Below are positions 8,818 through 18,469 of a stretch of DNA of 64,000 nucleotides, in pieces. A program made the translations under genes and the position numbers. The notes under the pieces are model-generated. The model had not been told where the DNA came from. It made no database searches and was given only the letters and a program-made list of their open reading frames with translations. Source of the stretch: an uncultured Collinsella sp. (GTDB lineage Bacteria > Actinomycetota > Coriobacteriia > Coriobacteriales > Coriobacteriaceae); assembly GCA_902464645.1 (NCBI GenBank), contig CABQKL010000001.1, positions 1 through 64,000 on the forward strand. Reading direction: 5' to 3'. How positions within the stretch are numbered: the first letter of the stretch is position 1; each line of letters opens with the position of its first letter.

Positions 8818-10383
8818 CTAATTCACCTCGCTTGTCTTGGTCTGGGAACTGAACACCATGCGGTAGAGAGGAGCCTCGTGGAGCTCTTCGACGCTCTGGT
8901 TCAAAACGACGGACGTTGCATCCTCGACGCCGCTCGTGATGGCGACCGGGGTGGCGATACCGAACCACATGACCACGATCGCGAGGGCGATCTCGGGGAT
9001 GATCATGAGGGCGGGCACCTCGTGGCGCTTCATGCCCTCGGGCGCCTTGCCGAAGATGGACTTGAGCGCGATGCCGGTAAGGGCAAAGTACACGCCGGTG
9101 AGGCCAGTGGCCACGAGCACGACCACCCAGATGGGACCGGACTGGACGCCGGCCACGAAGGTGAGGAACTCGGAGATGAACAGGGCGAACGGCGGGAAGG
9201 CGGCGAGCGCGAGCAGGGCGATGATGGTGAGCGCTGCCGTGACGGGAGCGATCTCGACGACGCCCTTGATCTTGTTCAGGTCGCGGGTGTGGTAGATGTG
9301 CTGGATGTTACCGGCCATGCAGAAGGCGAGCGCCTTCGTGAAACCGTGGAAGATGCAGTGCAGCAGGCAGGCGGCGATACCGAGCGGACCACCGATACCC
9401 AGGCACAGCGCGACCACGCCGACGTTGTCGACGGAGGAGTACGCGAAGCGGCGCTTGATATCGTCCTGCTTAAAGATGCACAGGGCGGCCACCAGGATGG
9501 ACAGCGTGCCCAGGATGAGCAGGAGCGTACGCGGATAGGTGTCGCCCACCGTGATGATGGACAGGGAGTAGAAGCGGATGATCACCAGCATGGCGCACTT
9601 GAGCAGCACGCCCGAGAGCAGCGCGGAGACCGGGCTCGGAGCCTGGGAGTGCGCGTCGGGCAGCCAAGTGTGCATGGGAAACAGGCCCGCCTTGGTGCCG
9701 AAGCCGATGACGATGAACGCGAACGCGAGGCGCACGAGCATCGGGTCGAACTGGTCGGCGTAGGGCATGATGGAGGTGAGGAAGGCTGCCTCATGCGCGT
9801 TGGGCATGATATCGGCGGCGTTCGCGTAGATGAGCAGCGTGCCGAACAGGCCGAAGGCCACGCCGGCGGTGCAGACCATCGCGTACTTCCAAGACGCCTC
9901 GAGCGCCTGCTTGTTCTTGTAGATGCCCACGAGGAACACGGTCGACAGCGTGGTGGCCTCGACCGCCGCCCAGGTGAGGATGATGTTGTTGGACAGGCAG
10001 GCGAGCAGCATCGTGAAAACGAACAGGCTAAACAGCGCGTAGTACTGCTTGGTGCGCTCGGCCGGCATGGTCTTCTCCTCGATATCGATCTTGATATAGG
10101 AGATGGAGTACACGCCGGTGATGAACCCGATGATGCCTACCAGAAGGACGAAGATCGACGAGAGCGAATCGAGATGGAGCCACAGGCCCAAAGCGTCGAT
10201 ATTCTGCCCGCTCGAGAGCATGGTTCCCGCGGTGACGACCGAAAGGACGAGGGTCGCCGCGACGGAGATGGTGTTGAGCCCCGCAAAGACGCTGTAGGAC
10301 GTCGTCTTGGGGAGCGCAGCCATAATCAGGGAGAACACGAGGGGACAAGCGAGCAGGGCGACCGTCAGCATTGAAACATCCAT
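8818..10383 (-). CDS. hyfF: Membrane subunit HyfF (NuoL/M/N antiporter-like)
   Basis: The 521-aa polytopic protein has the antiporter-like core: WAAVEATTLS with the family glutamate, FGTKAGLFPMHTWLPDAH and LKCAMLVIIRFY with a membrane lysine. HyfF is one of three such subunits in hydrogenase-4-type complexes and distinguishes them from the smaller Hyc complex, so it supports ion pumping as an inference. The ATG is preceded by AAGGGG located at the end of hyfE. Confidence 0.92.
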   Translation of the reverse strand: MDVSMLTVALLACPLVFSLIMAALPKTTSYSVFAGLNTISVAATLVLSVVTAGTMLSSGQNIDALGLWLHLDSLSSIFVLLVGIIGFITGVYSISYIKIDIEEKTMPAERTKQYYALFSLFVFTMLLACLSNNIILTWAAVEATTLSTVFLVGIYKNKQALEASWKYAMVCTAGVAFGLFGTLLIYANAADIMPNAHEAAFLTSIMPYADQFDPMLVRLAFAFIVIGFGTKAGLFPMHTWLPDAHSQAPSPVSALLSGVLLKCAMLVIIRFYSLSIITVGDTYPRTLLLILGTLSILVAALCIFKQDDIKRRFAYSSVDNVGVVALCLGIGGPLGIAACLLHCIFHGFTKALAFCMAGNIQHIYHTRDLNKIKGVVEIAPVTAALTIIALLALAAFPPFALFISEFLTFVAGVQSGPIWVVVLVATGLTGVYFALTGIALKSIFGKAPEGMKRHEVPALMIIPEIALAIVVMWFGIATPVAITSGVEDATSVVLNQSVEELHEAPLYRMVFSSQTKTSEVN

Positions 10384-10386
10384 GGC

Positions 10387-11040
10387 CTACCCCTTCAATT
10401 CGGTCAGGTCGTGGGAGTCGAGCGACTTGGTGTCGTTCCAGATCCTCACGACGACGGCGGACATGATGATGACGGCGAAAATGGCGTCGGTGGCGATGCC
10501 GATCTCGATGATCTCGGGGGCCGTGGGCGCGAGCAGGGCGAGCGTCACGTGGCTACCGTTCTCCATAAGGCAGTACCCGAAGATTTGCTTGAGGATGTTG
10601 CGCTGGGAGATGATGCACGTGAGGCCGACGAAGAAGTGCGCGAAGCTGATGGCGAGGGCCGGAGTAGCCACCTCAGCGGTGGGCAGGCTCAGGCGCGTGA
10701 CCACCGCGAAGCAGATGGCCACCTCCAGACCGGTGAGGATGATGGTCCAGGCCGGCTTGATGGAGGAGGTCAGCGTGCTATCGGCAGGCGAACCCATCTT
10801 TTTGTAGGCACGGTTGAGAATGAACGGAACGAGGATCACCTTGGTGACGAAGGCCGACGCGGCCCACATGAGAAGCTCGGTGGCACCGGTGGTGAGGCCC
10901 AGGGTGAGCAGCACGCCCACCAGGACAACCGACTGGATCGCGTACCACTTAATGGCGGACGGGATGGTCTTCGAGACGACCACCATGGTGGAGGTCACGA
11001 TCAGAAGACCGCCCAGGATATTGACTAACGAATAACCCAT
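10387..11040 (-). CDS. hyfE: Membrane subunit HyfE (NuoK-like)
   Basis: The 217-aa protein has about six or seven hydrophobic segments and matches HyfE by size, hydropathy and position between hyfD and hyfF. HyfE is a NuoK-related membrane subunit of hydrogenase-4-type complexes; acidic residues in its helices may take part in proton translocation. A conserved-looking FVTKVILVPFILNRAY segment lies near residue 90. The gene lies 10 nt after hyfD and 3 nt before hyfF. Confidence 0.88.
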   Translation of the reverse strand: MGYSLVNILGGLLIVTSTMVVVSKTIPSAIKWYAIQSVVLVGVLLTLGLTTGATELLMWAASAFVTKVILVPFILNRAYKKMGSPADSTLTSSIKPAWTIILTGLEVAICFAVVTRLSLPTAEVATPALAISFAHFFVGLTCIISQRNILKQIFGYCLMENGSHVTLALLAPTAPEIIEIGIATDAIFAVIIMSAVVVRIWNDTKSLDSHDLTELKG

Positions 11041-11050
11041 GTCCTACCTC

Positions 11051-12508
11051 CTAACCCATCCAACTAGAGGACAGAGGACCGGCGACGACGACCATGATCA
11101 TGAGGACGACGAACACGAACGCCATGGCGCGCGGAAGGGGCTGGCCGGCGGCCACGGTCTCGCTCGGCTCACCGGGCAGGACCTTACCCATCCAACGCAG
11201 GAACCATGCGAAGGTGGCGACGGTCTCGACGACCATGACGCACACGAGGACGAAGATGACCGTGTTGGAAGCACCAACCGCGAAGCCACCGGAAATAATC
11301 TGGAACTTGGAGAAGAACGTGCTCATGGGGGGCACGCCGGCGATAGCGGTCGCGGCGACCGCGAAGCCCACGCCCGTGACCGGGTACTTCTTCATGAGGC
11401 CCTGGATCTTGGGCAACATACGGGTTCCCAGCGTGAAGCTGAGGGAGCCGGCGATGAGGAAGAACAGGGTCTTGGTGAACGCGTGGTTGAAGATGTGCTC
11501 GACGGCGCCGTTGAACGCCATCTGGCTTCCGAACACGGAGAGGCCCAGGCCGAAGAACACGTAGGCGAGCTGCGCGATCGTCGAGAAGGCGAGCAGGCGC
11601 TTCATATCCTTCTGGGGCAGGTACATGAGGAAGCCGAAGAGCATGGTCACGACGGCGTCGATGATGGCGACCCAACCGACGATCTCGGGGATATCGCCGG
11701 CACTCGCAAGAGCGCGGGCGAACACGCACACGCCGACCTTCACCATGGACGCGCCATGGAGGTAGGCGGAAACGGGCGTGGGGGCCTCCATTGCGGAGGG
11801 CAGCCACATGTAGAGCGGGAACTGGGCGGACTTGGCCCAAGCGGCGAACAGGATGAGCAGCAGCACGACGGTCTTCATACCGGAATCGAGCTGGGAGATC
11901 GCGCTCAGCGCGAACGTGCCGGTTCCGGCGAACAGGAAGGCCGCGCCGATGTAGAGTCCCAGAGCGCCGATATGGGTGATGATGAGCGCCTTCATACCGG
12001 CCTTCTTGGCCGTGGGCGTCATGTAGTAGCTGATGAGGCCCCAGGAGCACACGCCGGTGATCTCGAAGAAAACGAGCTGGCCGACGATGGTGGAGCTGTA
12101 GGCGAGACCGGCCATGGCGCCGATGAACGTGGAGAAGTACACGTAGAAGCGGCGACGGGGCGCGTCGGGATGCTCCTTGTTCTTATCGCTCATGTACGGG
12201 AACGAATAGATGACGACGAGCAGGCCGATAGCGACGAACGCGGGTGCGAGCAGCGTGCTCATCCGGTCGAATATGAAGCCCATGACCAAGGTCTGGCCCA
12301 TACTCGCCCAGGTTACATCGACCGCGTTCATGCCGTTTCCGGCAAACGTCGCGGCCAAGCCAACGGAAGCGACCGTGGCGATGCCGCCGGCAAAGGCGCA
12401 GATCCATTTAGCGTAGGGACGCGGCAGCATGACGATGAGCAGGGAGCCCAGCATGGGGACGGCGATCGCCACCATGGCAAAGAGGGACAAGCTCGATTCG
12501 ATTGACAT
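11051..12508 (-). CDS. hyfD: Membrane subunit HyfD (NuoM/N antiporter-like)
   Basis: The 485-aa protein is highly hydrophobic and has the antiporter fold signatures: FEITGVCSWGLISYY with a membrane glutamate, AAWAKSAQFPLYMWLPSAM and HGASMVKVGV. It is the second of three NuoL/M/N paralogues in this operon. The start is the ATG at 12508 after a GGGAGAA-type ribosome binding site. The coding order hyfB-C-D-E-F matches the hydrogenase-4 operon of enteric bacteria. Confidence 0.92.
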   Translation of the reverse strand: MSIESSLSLFAMVAIAVPMLGSLLIVMLPRPYAKWICAFAGGIATVASVGLAATFAGNGMNAVDVTWASMGQTLVMGFIFDRMSTLLAPAFVAIGLLVVIYSFPYMSDKNKEHPDAPRRRFYVYFSTFIGAMAGLAYSSTIVGQLVFFEITGVCSWGLISYYMTPTAKKAGMKALIITHIGALGLYIGAAFLFAGTGTFALSAISQLDSGMKTVVLLLILFAAWAKSAQFPLYMWLPSAMEAPTPVSAYLHGASMVKVGVCVFARALASAGDIPEIVGWVAIIDAVVTMLFGFLMYLPQKDMKRLLAFSTIAQLAYVFFGLGLSVFGSQMAFNGAVEHIFNHAFTKTLFFLIAGSLSFTLGTRMLPKIQGLMKKYPVTGVGFAVAATAIAGVPPMSTFFSKFQIISGGFAVGASNTVIFVLVCVMVVETVATFAWFLRWMGKVLPGEPSETVAAGQPLPRAMAFVFVVLMIMVVVAGPLSSSWMG

Positions 12509-12524
12509 AGTTTCTCCCTTCTCC

Positions 12525-13448
12525 CTACACGCCTACGACGACGAAGACGAACGCGAGGACCGCGATGCCGACGACGGCCCAGGTCTGGTTACCGAGCACC
12601 TTGAAGCGCGAACGGGAAACGGAGTTCTCGAGCACGCCGCAGACAACGAAATCGACCAGGCACTTGACAAGGAAGACGACGGCGCCCACGAGAGCGGTGA
12701 CGCCGATGGTCGCGGGCTCTCCCCAGGGGATGAAGATGGAGGTGAACCAAGCGACGACCACGACCTGCTTCATGCCCATGGCGAGCTTCATCATGGCCAG
12801 GGACGGGCCGGAGAGCTCGGCGAGCGGGCCCTCCTGGAGCTCCTGCTCGGCTTCGGCCTGATCGAACGGAAGCTTGCCGAGCTCCATATAGCAGGCGGCC
12901 GCGAAGGCGACGCCGGCGAGGATGACGGCGACGACGCTCGAGACGTTGCCCGTAACGATGTGCTGACCCATGGTCGCAATGTCCGTGGAGCCGCACACGA
13001 TGGCGACGGTAAACAGCGCGATGAGCATGGACGGCTCGATGAGCACGCTCATGAGGAGCTCGCGGATACAGCCGAAGCCCGCGTAGGCGTTGGAGGAATC
13101 CACGCCGGACAGCGCGAAGAAGAAACGGGACAGCGCGAGCGCGTACATGATGGTGATGGCGTCACCAAAGACGGGTATGGGGCTCTCGAGCGTGAACATG
13201 GGCAGGCCCATGGCGAGCATGAACGACACCGCGAGGAACAGCGGCGGCATGATGCGCAGCACGAAGCTCGAGTCGGAACTCACGGACTCGGGACGCGCCA
13301 TGAGCTTCGCGAGGTCCCGGTAATCCTGAAGGATGGACGGACCGCGGCGATTGTGCATCTTCGCGCGAATCACACGGGCGAGGCCGGAGAAGAAGGGCGC
13401 GACCAGCATGACCACGAGGCCCTGCGCTATCGCAAGAACGATGTTCAT
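12525..13448 (-). CDS. hyfC: Membrane subunit HyfC (NuoH/HycD-like)
   Basis: HyfC anchors the hydrogenase arm to the membrane arm. The 307-aa protein has about eight hydrophobic segments, the KMHNRRGPSILQDYRDL loop and the KLPFDQAEAEQELQEG loop rich in acidic residues. Both are typical of NuoH/HycD near the quinone-like cavity, which is not expected to bind quinone here. The start at 13448 has a GGGGAGAGGAT-type ribosome binding site. Confidence 0.93.
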   Translation of the reverse strand: MNIVLAIAQGLVVMLVAPFFSGLARVIRAKMHNRRGPSILQDYRDLAKLMARPESVSSDSSFVLRIMPPLFLAVSFMLAMGLPMFTLESPIPVFGDAITIMYALALSRFFFALSGVDSSNAYAGFGCIRELLMSVLIEPSMLIALFTVAIVCGSTDIATMGQHIVTGNVSSVVAVILAGVAFAAACYMELGKLPFDQAEAEQELQEGPLAELSGPSLAMMKLAMGMKQVVVVAWFTSIFIPWGEPATIGVTALVGAVVFLVKCLVDFVVCGVLENSVSRSRFKVLGNQTWAVVGIAVLAFVFVVVGV

Positions 13449-13465
13449 AATATCCTCTCCCCTCT

Positions 13466-15484
13466 CTAGACCATGACCACGGCGAGCACGAGGAAGACCA
13501 CGAGCGCCGCGACGATGTAGCAGATGTATACGGAGTAGTTGCCGCCCTCGATCTTGGAGGCGAGGCCGGCCAGCTTATCGGCACCCTCGCTCGGTGCATC
13601 GACCAGGAAGCGGTCGGGCAGGGGCTCAACGCCCTGGGCGACACCGGTGAGCTTCTGGAACACGTGCGCGATGGACCAGCAGATCTTGGTGCATACCTCG
13701 CGCAGGGTGTAGAGCGGGCCCATGAAGAGCTCTACGTCTGACGCGAAGCTCGTGGCGACGACGGGCATGTGCTCGTTGGGCTCGTAGCCGCACGCCCAAG
13801 GGTCGGTCTTCTTAGCGGGGGCCTTGGTGCCGAGGCAGGACCTCAACACGAACGCGAGGCCGGTGAGGACCACGAGCGCGATGGCGATCGCGGGGGTGGA
13901 GGTGGCGGCACCGGAAATCTCGTTCACCAGAGACACGCCCGAGGTGGCTGTGACGGCAGAGCCGGCAAGCACGCTCTGGGCGACGTCGCCCAGAACCGGG
14001 GCGATGACGGGAGAGCCGATTCCCAGCACCACGCAGATGGCCGCGAGGAGCATCTGCGAGAACAACATCGGAGCCGGGGACTCCTTGGCGTTCGCGGCCT
14101 CCTGGGAACGAGGGCTGCTCGCGAACGAGACGCCGTAGGCCTTCACGAAGCACGTGACGGCCAGGGCACCGGTGATGGCGAGGGCGGCCGCGGAGGCGAC
14201 GGCGAACACCATGACGACCGGGTCGGAGAGCGTCGAGATGTTGAACAGGGACTGGTAGGTGAACCACTCGGAAACGAAGCCGTTGAGCGGCGGGATAGCC
14301 GAGATGGCAAGGGCACCGATGAGGAAGCAGACGGCCGTGACCGGCATACGGCGGAACAGGCCGCCCATCTTCTCCATGTTGCGCGTACCCGTGGCATAGA
14401 GCAGGGAGCCCGCGCCGAGGAACAGCTCGCCCTTGAACATGGCGTGGTTGAGCGTGTGGTAGAGGGCGGCCATGAGCGCGATCGTCGCGATGACGTCGTT
14501 GCCCAGGGCGTGCGCCGTCATGGACGCGCCGACACCGAGCAAGATGATGCCGATGTTCTCGACGGAGTGGTAGGCCAGCAGGCGCTTAATGTCGTGCTCG
14601 TGGAGGGCGTAGACGACGCCCAGGACCGACGAGATGGATCCAAAGACCAGGACCATGAGGCCCCACCAGAGCTGGACGCCCGAACCCGCGAGCAGGTCGA
14701 GACCGACCTTGAGGATTCCCAGGATGCCGATCTTGATCATGCCGCCGGACATGAGGGCGGACACGTTGGACGGCGCCTCGGGGTGCGCCTGGGGCAGCCA
14801 GGAGTGCAGCGGGATGATACCGGCCTTTGCGCCGAATCCGAAGAACGCGAGGACGAAGCACGCGGAGGAGACGGCGGGTCCAAAGTCATGCGTACGGAAA
14901 TCACTGAAGCTGAAGGAACCGCCCACGCCGTTGGTCATGAGCAGGAAGCTCGCCATGATAAGGACAAAGCCCACGTGCGCGATGACGAAGTAGAGCCAAC
15001 CGCCCCTAATGGAGTTCTTGTTCTCCTCGATAACGACAAGGAAGTAGCTCGTAAGGGACATGAGCTCAAAGGCGACCAGGAACCAGAACACGTTGTCGGC
15101 AGTGATGACGAGCATCATCGAGGCGACGAAGGTGTTCATGAAGAAACCGGCGCGCCCGACCTTGCCCGGGTACTCATCGAAGTAGGACAGACCGTAGATG
15201 AAGCCCGCAAAGGCGAGGATTGAGATGAGGACCACGATCAGGCCCGCAAGGCCGTTGAGCAAGAGCTCGAGACGGGCGAACGGGAAAAAGAAGACCGTGT
15301 TGAGGGACGAAACGTCGCCAAGCACGGCCTCGAGGCCCGCGATGAACGACAGCACGGCCGCGACGGCGCCGATCAGGCAGCCGGCGGTCTTGGCGGCGTT
15401 GTCGGCCTTGATCAGCAGAACCGAGGCGAGCGCACCGATGCACGAGACGGCAAGCGATGCGATAAACAGCGTCATGCTATCCAT
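13466..15484 (-). CDS. hyfB: Membrane subunit HyfB (NuoL-like)
   Basis: The 672-aa protein is the largest membrane subunit, with some 15-16 hydrophobic segments. It carries LVAFELMSLTSYFLV, FGFGAKAGIIPLHSWLPQAH and YHSVENIGIILLG, the antiporter-like signatures of HyfB/HycC. The first ATG overlaps the hyfA stop by 8 nt and is preceded by GGGAGCG; a second ATG three codons later is also possible. The C-terminal ~100 residues form a mostly soluble stretch followed by a last hydrophobic helix. Confidence 0.93.
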   Translation of the reverse strand: MDSMTLFIASLAVSCIGALASVLLIKADNAAKTAGCLIGAVAAVLSFIAGLEAVLGDVSSLNTVFFFPFARLELLLNGLAGLIVVLISILAFAGFIYGLSYFDEYPGKVGRAGFFMNTFVASMMLVITADNVFWFLVAFELMSLTSYFLVVIEENKNSIRGGWLYFVIAHVGFVLIMASFLLMTNGVGGSFSFSDFRTHDFGPAVSSACFVLAFFGFGAKAGIIPLHSWLPQAHPEAPSNVSALMSGGMIKIGILGILKVGLDLLAGSGVQLWWGLMVLVFGSISSVLGVVYALHEHDIKRLLAYHSVENIGIILLGVGASMTAHALGNDVIATIALMAALYHTLNHAMFKGELFLGAGSLLYATGTRNMEKMGGLFRRMPVTAVCFLIGALAISAIPPLNGFVSEWFTYQSLFNISTLSDPVVMVFAVASAAALAITGALAVTCFVKAYGVSFASSPRSQEAANAKESPAPMLFSQMLLAAICVVLGIGSPVIAPVLGDVAQSVLAGSAVTATSGVSLVNEISGAATSTPAIAIALVVLTGLAFVLRSCLGTKAPAKKTDPWACGYEPNEHMPVVATSFASDVELFMGPLYTLREVCTKICWSIAHVFQKLTGVAQGVEPLPDRFLVDAPSEGADKLAGLASKIEGGNYSVYICYIVAALVVFLVLAVVMV

Positions 15485-16094
15485 TGTTTACGCTCCCTTC
15501 TGCTTTCTCGGACAGGCCCTGGGCCACAGCGGTAGCGTCGACGGACGGACCGTTTTCGATCGAGCGCAGGCGCTTGGCCTCGTCGAGCTCGCGATCGGCC
15601 GCGCCGCCCATGACGGTCAGAGCCTTGGTGGGGCACGCCGCCACACAATGCGGGCCGTCCGGATCGAAGGCGCACAGGTCGCACTTGACAGCGCAGGTGT
15701 ACTGGCCAGGAGCCCACGTAAGCAGGCTGCTCAGGGACTTAGGATACGAAGGCGTCGGGTCGCACATGCCTGCGACACCGGTGATAGACGTGCCATCGGG
15801 ATGGATGGCACCGAAGGGGCACGCGATGGCGCACAGCCTGCACCCGATGCACTCCTGCTCCTTGACGTGGATGCGATCGCCATCGTGCTCGATGGCATTC
15901 ACCGGGCAAACCTCGGCGCAGGGGGCACCCTCGCAATGGTGGCAGGCAAGGGCGGCCGAAATACCGCCGGTCTTCACGAGCGCCAGGCGCGGCGTATCCT
16001 GAAGACCCTGCATCCGGTGGGCGTCGGCACAGGCGGACTGGCATGTCCCGCAGCCGATGCACCTCTCCGGGTTGATGTCGATGAAGCGGTTCAT
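15477..16094 (-). CDS. hyfA: 4Fe-4S ferredoxin subunit HyfA/HycB-like
   Basis: The 205-aa protein has four clustered cysteine motifs (CIGCGTCQSAC, CHHCEGAPC, CIGCRLCAIACP and CDLC...C), as in four-cluster HycB/HyfA proteins that carry electrons from FdhF to the hydrogenase. I chose the ATG at 16094 because GGAAG lies 5 nt upstream; the in-frame GTG at 16100 sits too close to that site. It lies 78 nt after fdhF, and a strong hairpin fills the gap. Another HycB-like ferredoxin heads the operon. Confidence 0.93.
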   Translation of the reverse strand: MNRFIDINPERCIGCGTCQSACADAHRMQGLQDTPRLALVKTGGISAALACHHCEGAPCAEVCPVNAIEHDGDRIHVKEQECIGCRLCAIACPFGAIHPDGTSITGVAGMCDPTPSYPKSLSSLLTWAPGQYTCAVKCDLCAFDPDGPHCVAACPTKALTVMGGAADRELDEAKRLRSIENGPSVDATAVAQGLSEKAEGSVNNG

Positions 16095-16116
16095 CCCCAC
16101 TTCCTTTCAAAATAAC

Positions 16117-16151
16117 GGGCCGGGGTCCCGAACGTACGGGACGCCCGGCCC
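16117..16151 (-). other. Intercistronic hairpin between fdhF and hyfA
   Basis: Two stacked stems (GGGCCGGG / CCCGGCCC, then TCCCG / CGGGA) with one mismatch and a 6-nt loop fill the fdhF-hyfA gap. On the minus strand it is followed by GTTATTTTG, a poor T-run. It could stop part of the transcription after fdhF or protect the fdhF mRNA end, which would give more dehydrogenase than hydrogenase subunits. This role is inferred. Confidence 0.6.
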
Positions 16152-16172
16152 AAAAAGCCAACGAGAACGGGA

Positions 16173-18395
16173 CTACACGATTTGGTTCACGTGCGTCTCG
16201 TCGTCGAACTTGGCGGCGCCGGGCTCAACGTCTTGGGGAGCGGCGGCGTCCACCAGAGCCTGCTTGAGCTCGGTATACTGACGCTCGACTTCGCCCTCTG
16301 CCCAAACCTGGTCGGCAATGGCGTCGACCTGGCAGGCGGAGAACTTATCCTCGGGCGTGTGCGAGACCGGGTCGACCTTGTGAATGGTCAGCTCATTGCA
16401 CTTGCCGATCCACCACTGGTAGGTCATGTAGACCGTGCCCTTGTTGATGCGATCGCTCACGTCGGCGCGGCTGTATACCTGGCCGCGGCGGCTGTGAATC
16501 GAGACGATATCGCCATTCTTGATGCCGCGCGCCTGGGCGTCCGCGGGATTCATGCGGACAAAGCCGGGCTCGTCGGCAAGCAGCGCCAGCGTCTTGCAGT
16601 TGCCGGTCATCGAGCGGCAGCTGTAGTGGCCGACCTCGCGGACGGTGCACAGGATGAGCGGGTACTCATCATCGGGAAGCTCGGAGGGCGCCTCCCAGTC
16701 GTGCGCCATCAGGTTGGCGCGGCCGTCCTTGGTGGTGAACTTGCCACCAGCGAACATGTCGGGCGTACCGTGGTCGTTCACATCGGTGCTCTTGACGGGC
16801 CACTGGGCGTAGCCGCCCTCGGGAGCCATCTTCTCGTAAGTCGCGCCCACAAAGTTGGGGCACAGGCTAATGCACTCGTTCCAGATCTGCTCGGTGTTGT
16901 CGTAGTGCATGGGGTAACCCATGCGCGTAGACAGGTCCGCGAAGATCTCCCAGTCGTGACGGCACTCGCCCTTGGGCGGAACGGCCGCGTCAAAGTGCTG
17001 GAAGCTACGGTCGGATGCGGTAAAGACACCCTCGTGCTCGCCCCAAGAGGTAGCGGGCAGGATGACGTCGGCGAGCATGGTCGTCTGCGTCATAAAGATG
17101 TCCTGGCAAATGAACAGATCCAGCTCGGAGAGCGTCTTGCGCATACCGGCCGAATCGGGCTCGGTCTGCACCGGGTCCTCGCCGTAGTTGTAGAAGCAGT
17201 GCACCTTGCCCTCGTCGACCAGGTGGCCCAGGTCGGTGAGTTTGTAGCCCTCCTCGAGCGGGAGCTTTTCCTCGGGCACGCCCCAAGCCTTGGCAAACTT
17301 GGCACGCACAGCCGGGTCGGTGACCTTCTGGTAGCCAGGGTACAGGTTGGGCAGCATGCCCATATCGCAGGAGCCCTGGACGTTGTTCTGACCGCGCACG
17401 GGCGCGAGGCCGGAATTGGGTTTGCCGATCTGGCCGGCAACGCAGGCGATGGAGGCGATGGTGTGCACCGTCTTCAGGTTCTGCTTCTGCTGGCATACGC
17501 CCATGCCCCAGCCAATGATGGCAGAAGGCTTCGCCGTGGCGTACATCTCGGCAGCTTGGTGGATCAACGCGGGCTCGACACCCGTGATGTCCTGTACGGA
17601 TTCGGGAGTGTAGTTCTTGATGGTCTCCCACCACTCGTCAAAGCCGTTCGTGTGCTCGGCGACGAATTCCTTGTCGTAGAGGCCATCGTTGACCAAGCAG
17701 TTGGCAAAGGCGTTGAGGAACGCGACGTTGCAACCGTTCTTGATCGGAAGGTAGAGATCGGCGATACGCGCGGTTTCGATATGGCGCGGATCGGCGACGA
17801 TGATCTTGCAACCCTTTTCTTTGGCTCGCACGATACGCCTTGCGACGATGGGGTGCGAATCGGCAGGGTTATAGCCGAAGAGGAAAATGCAGCCCGCATC
17901 CTCCATACCGGGGATGGAGCATGACATGCAACCTGAACCAACCGTGTCCATCAGACCGAGGACAGTAGGGCCGTGTCAAGTACGGGCGCAGTTGTCCACG
18001 CTGTGGGTGCCGATGCACGCACGCGTAAACTTCTGCATGACGTAGTTCGCCTCATTGCCGCCGCCTCGCGAAGAGCCGGTGGTCATGACAGCGTTAGGAC
18101 CATATTCGTCAATTATGGCCTGCATCTTAGATGCGGTGAAATCCAGTGCCTCGTCCCAGCTTACGCGCTCAAGACCCGCGCCCTTAGTGCGGCGGATCAT
18201 CGGGTGCAGTACGCGAGGAGTCAAGATCTTGGTGTCGTTGATGAAGTCGTAGCCGCTCATACCCTTAAGGCACAGCTCGCCCTGATTGGTGATGCCGTTG
18301 AGCGGTTCGGTACCCACGACCTGGCCGTTTTGGACCAGGAGGTTAAACTGGCAACCGGCGCCGCAGTACGGGCAGATCACTTTATGCTTCTCCAT
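16173..18395 (-). CDS. fdhF: Formate dehydrogenase H, selenocysteine-containing (UGA at codon 140)
   Basis: FdhF oxidises formate to CO2 with a molybdenum or tungsten bis-molybdopterin cofactor and one 4Fe-4S cluster. The N-terminal cluster motif is CPYCGAGC, with the fourth Cys in GELCLKG. The frame is interrupted only by TGA at 17976-17978, in the context NCART-U-HGP, the known FdhF active site. With the ATG at 18395 (GGAGG upstream) the residue is Sec140, the same position as in the Escherichia coli enzyme, and His141 is kept. The C-terminal part (from 17951) continues the alignable family sequence. It reads as a 740-aa recoded gene, not a pseudogene. Second gene of the hyf operon. Confidence 0.96.
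17945..17978 (-). promoter_or_regulatory. SECIS element and UGA(Sec) codon of fdhF
   Basis: Downstream of the UGA (17976-17978), after 11 nt, the minus strand folds into a hairpin TGTCC-TC / GA-T-GGACA with the apical loop GGTCT. Bacterial SECIS elements read by SelB have a short stem at this distance with a GGU-type loop and a bulged U, and the enteric fdhF SECIS has the same GGUCU loop. This decides that the stop is recoded. Confidence 0.9.
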
Positions 18396-18469
18396 GACAC
18401 CCTCCTTCCTTTTTCTGCTACCGAATACTCGGTACTTATTTGACAATCATTGGGCCTGTCGCCCGACGC

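Noticed and set aside
16173..18446. fdhF as a frameshifted or nonsense pseudogene
   Set aside because: The single TGA lies at the known selenocysteine position 140 with a SECIS-like hairpin, and both halves are otherwise intact.
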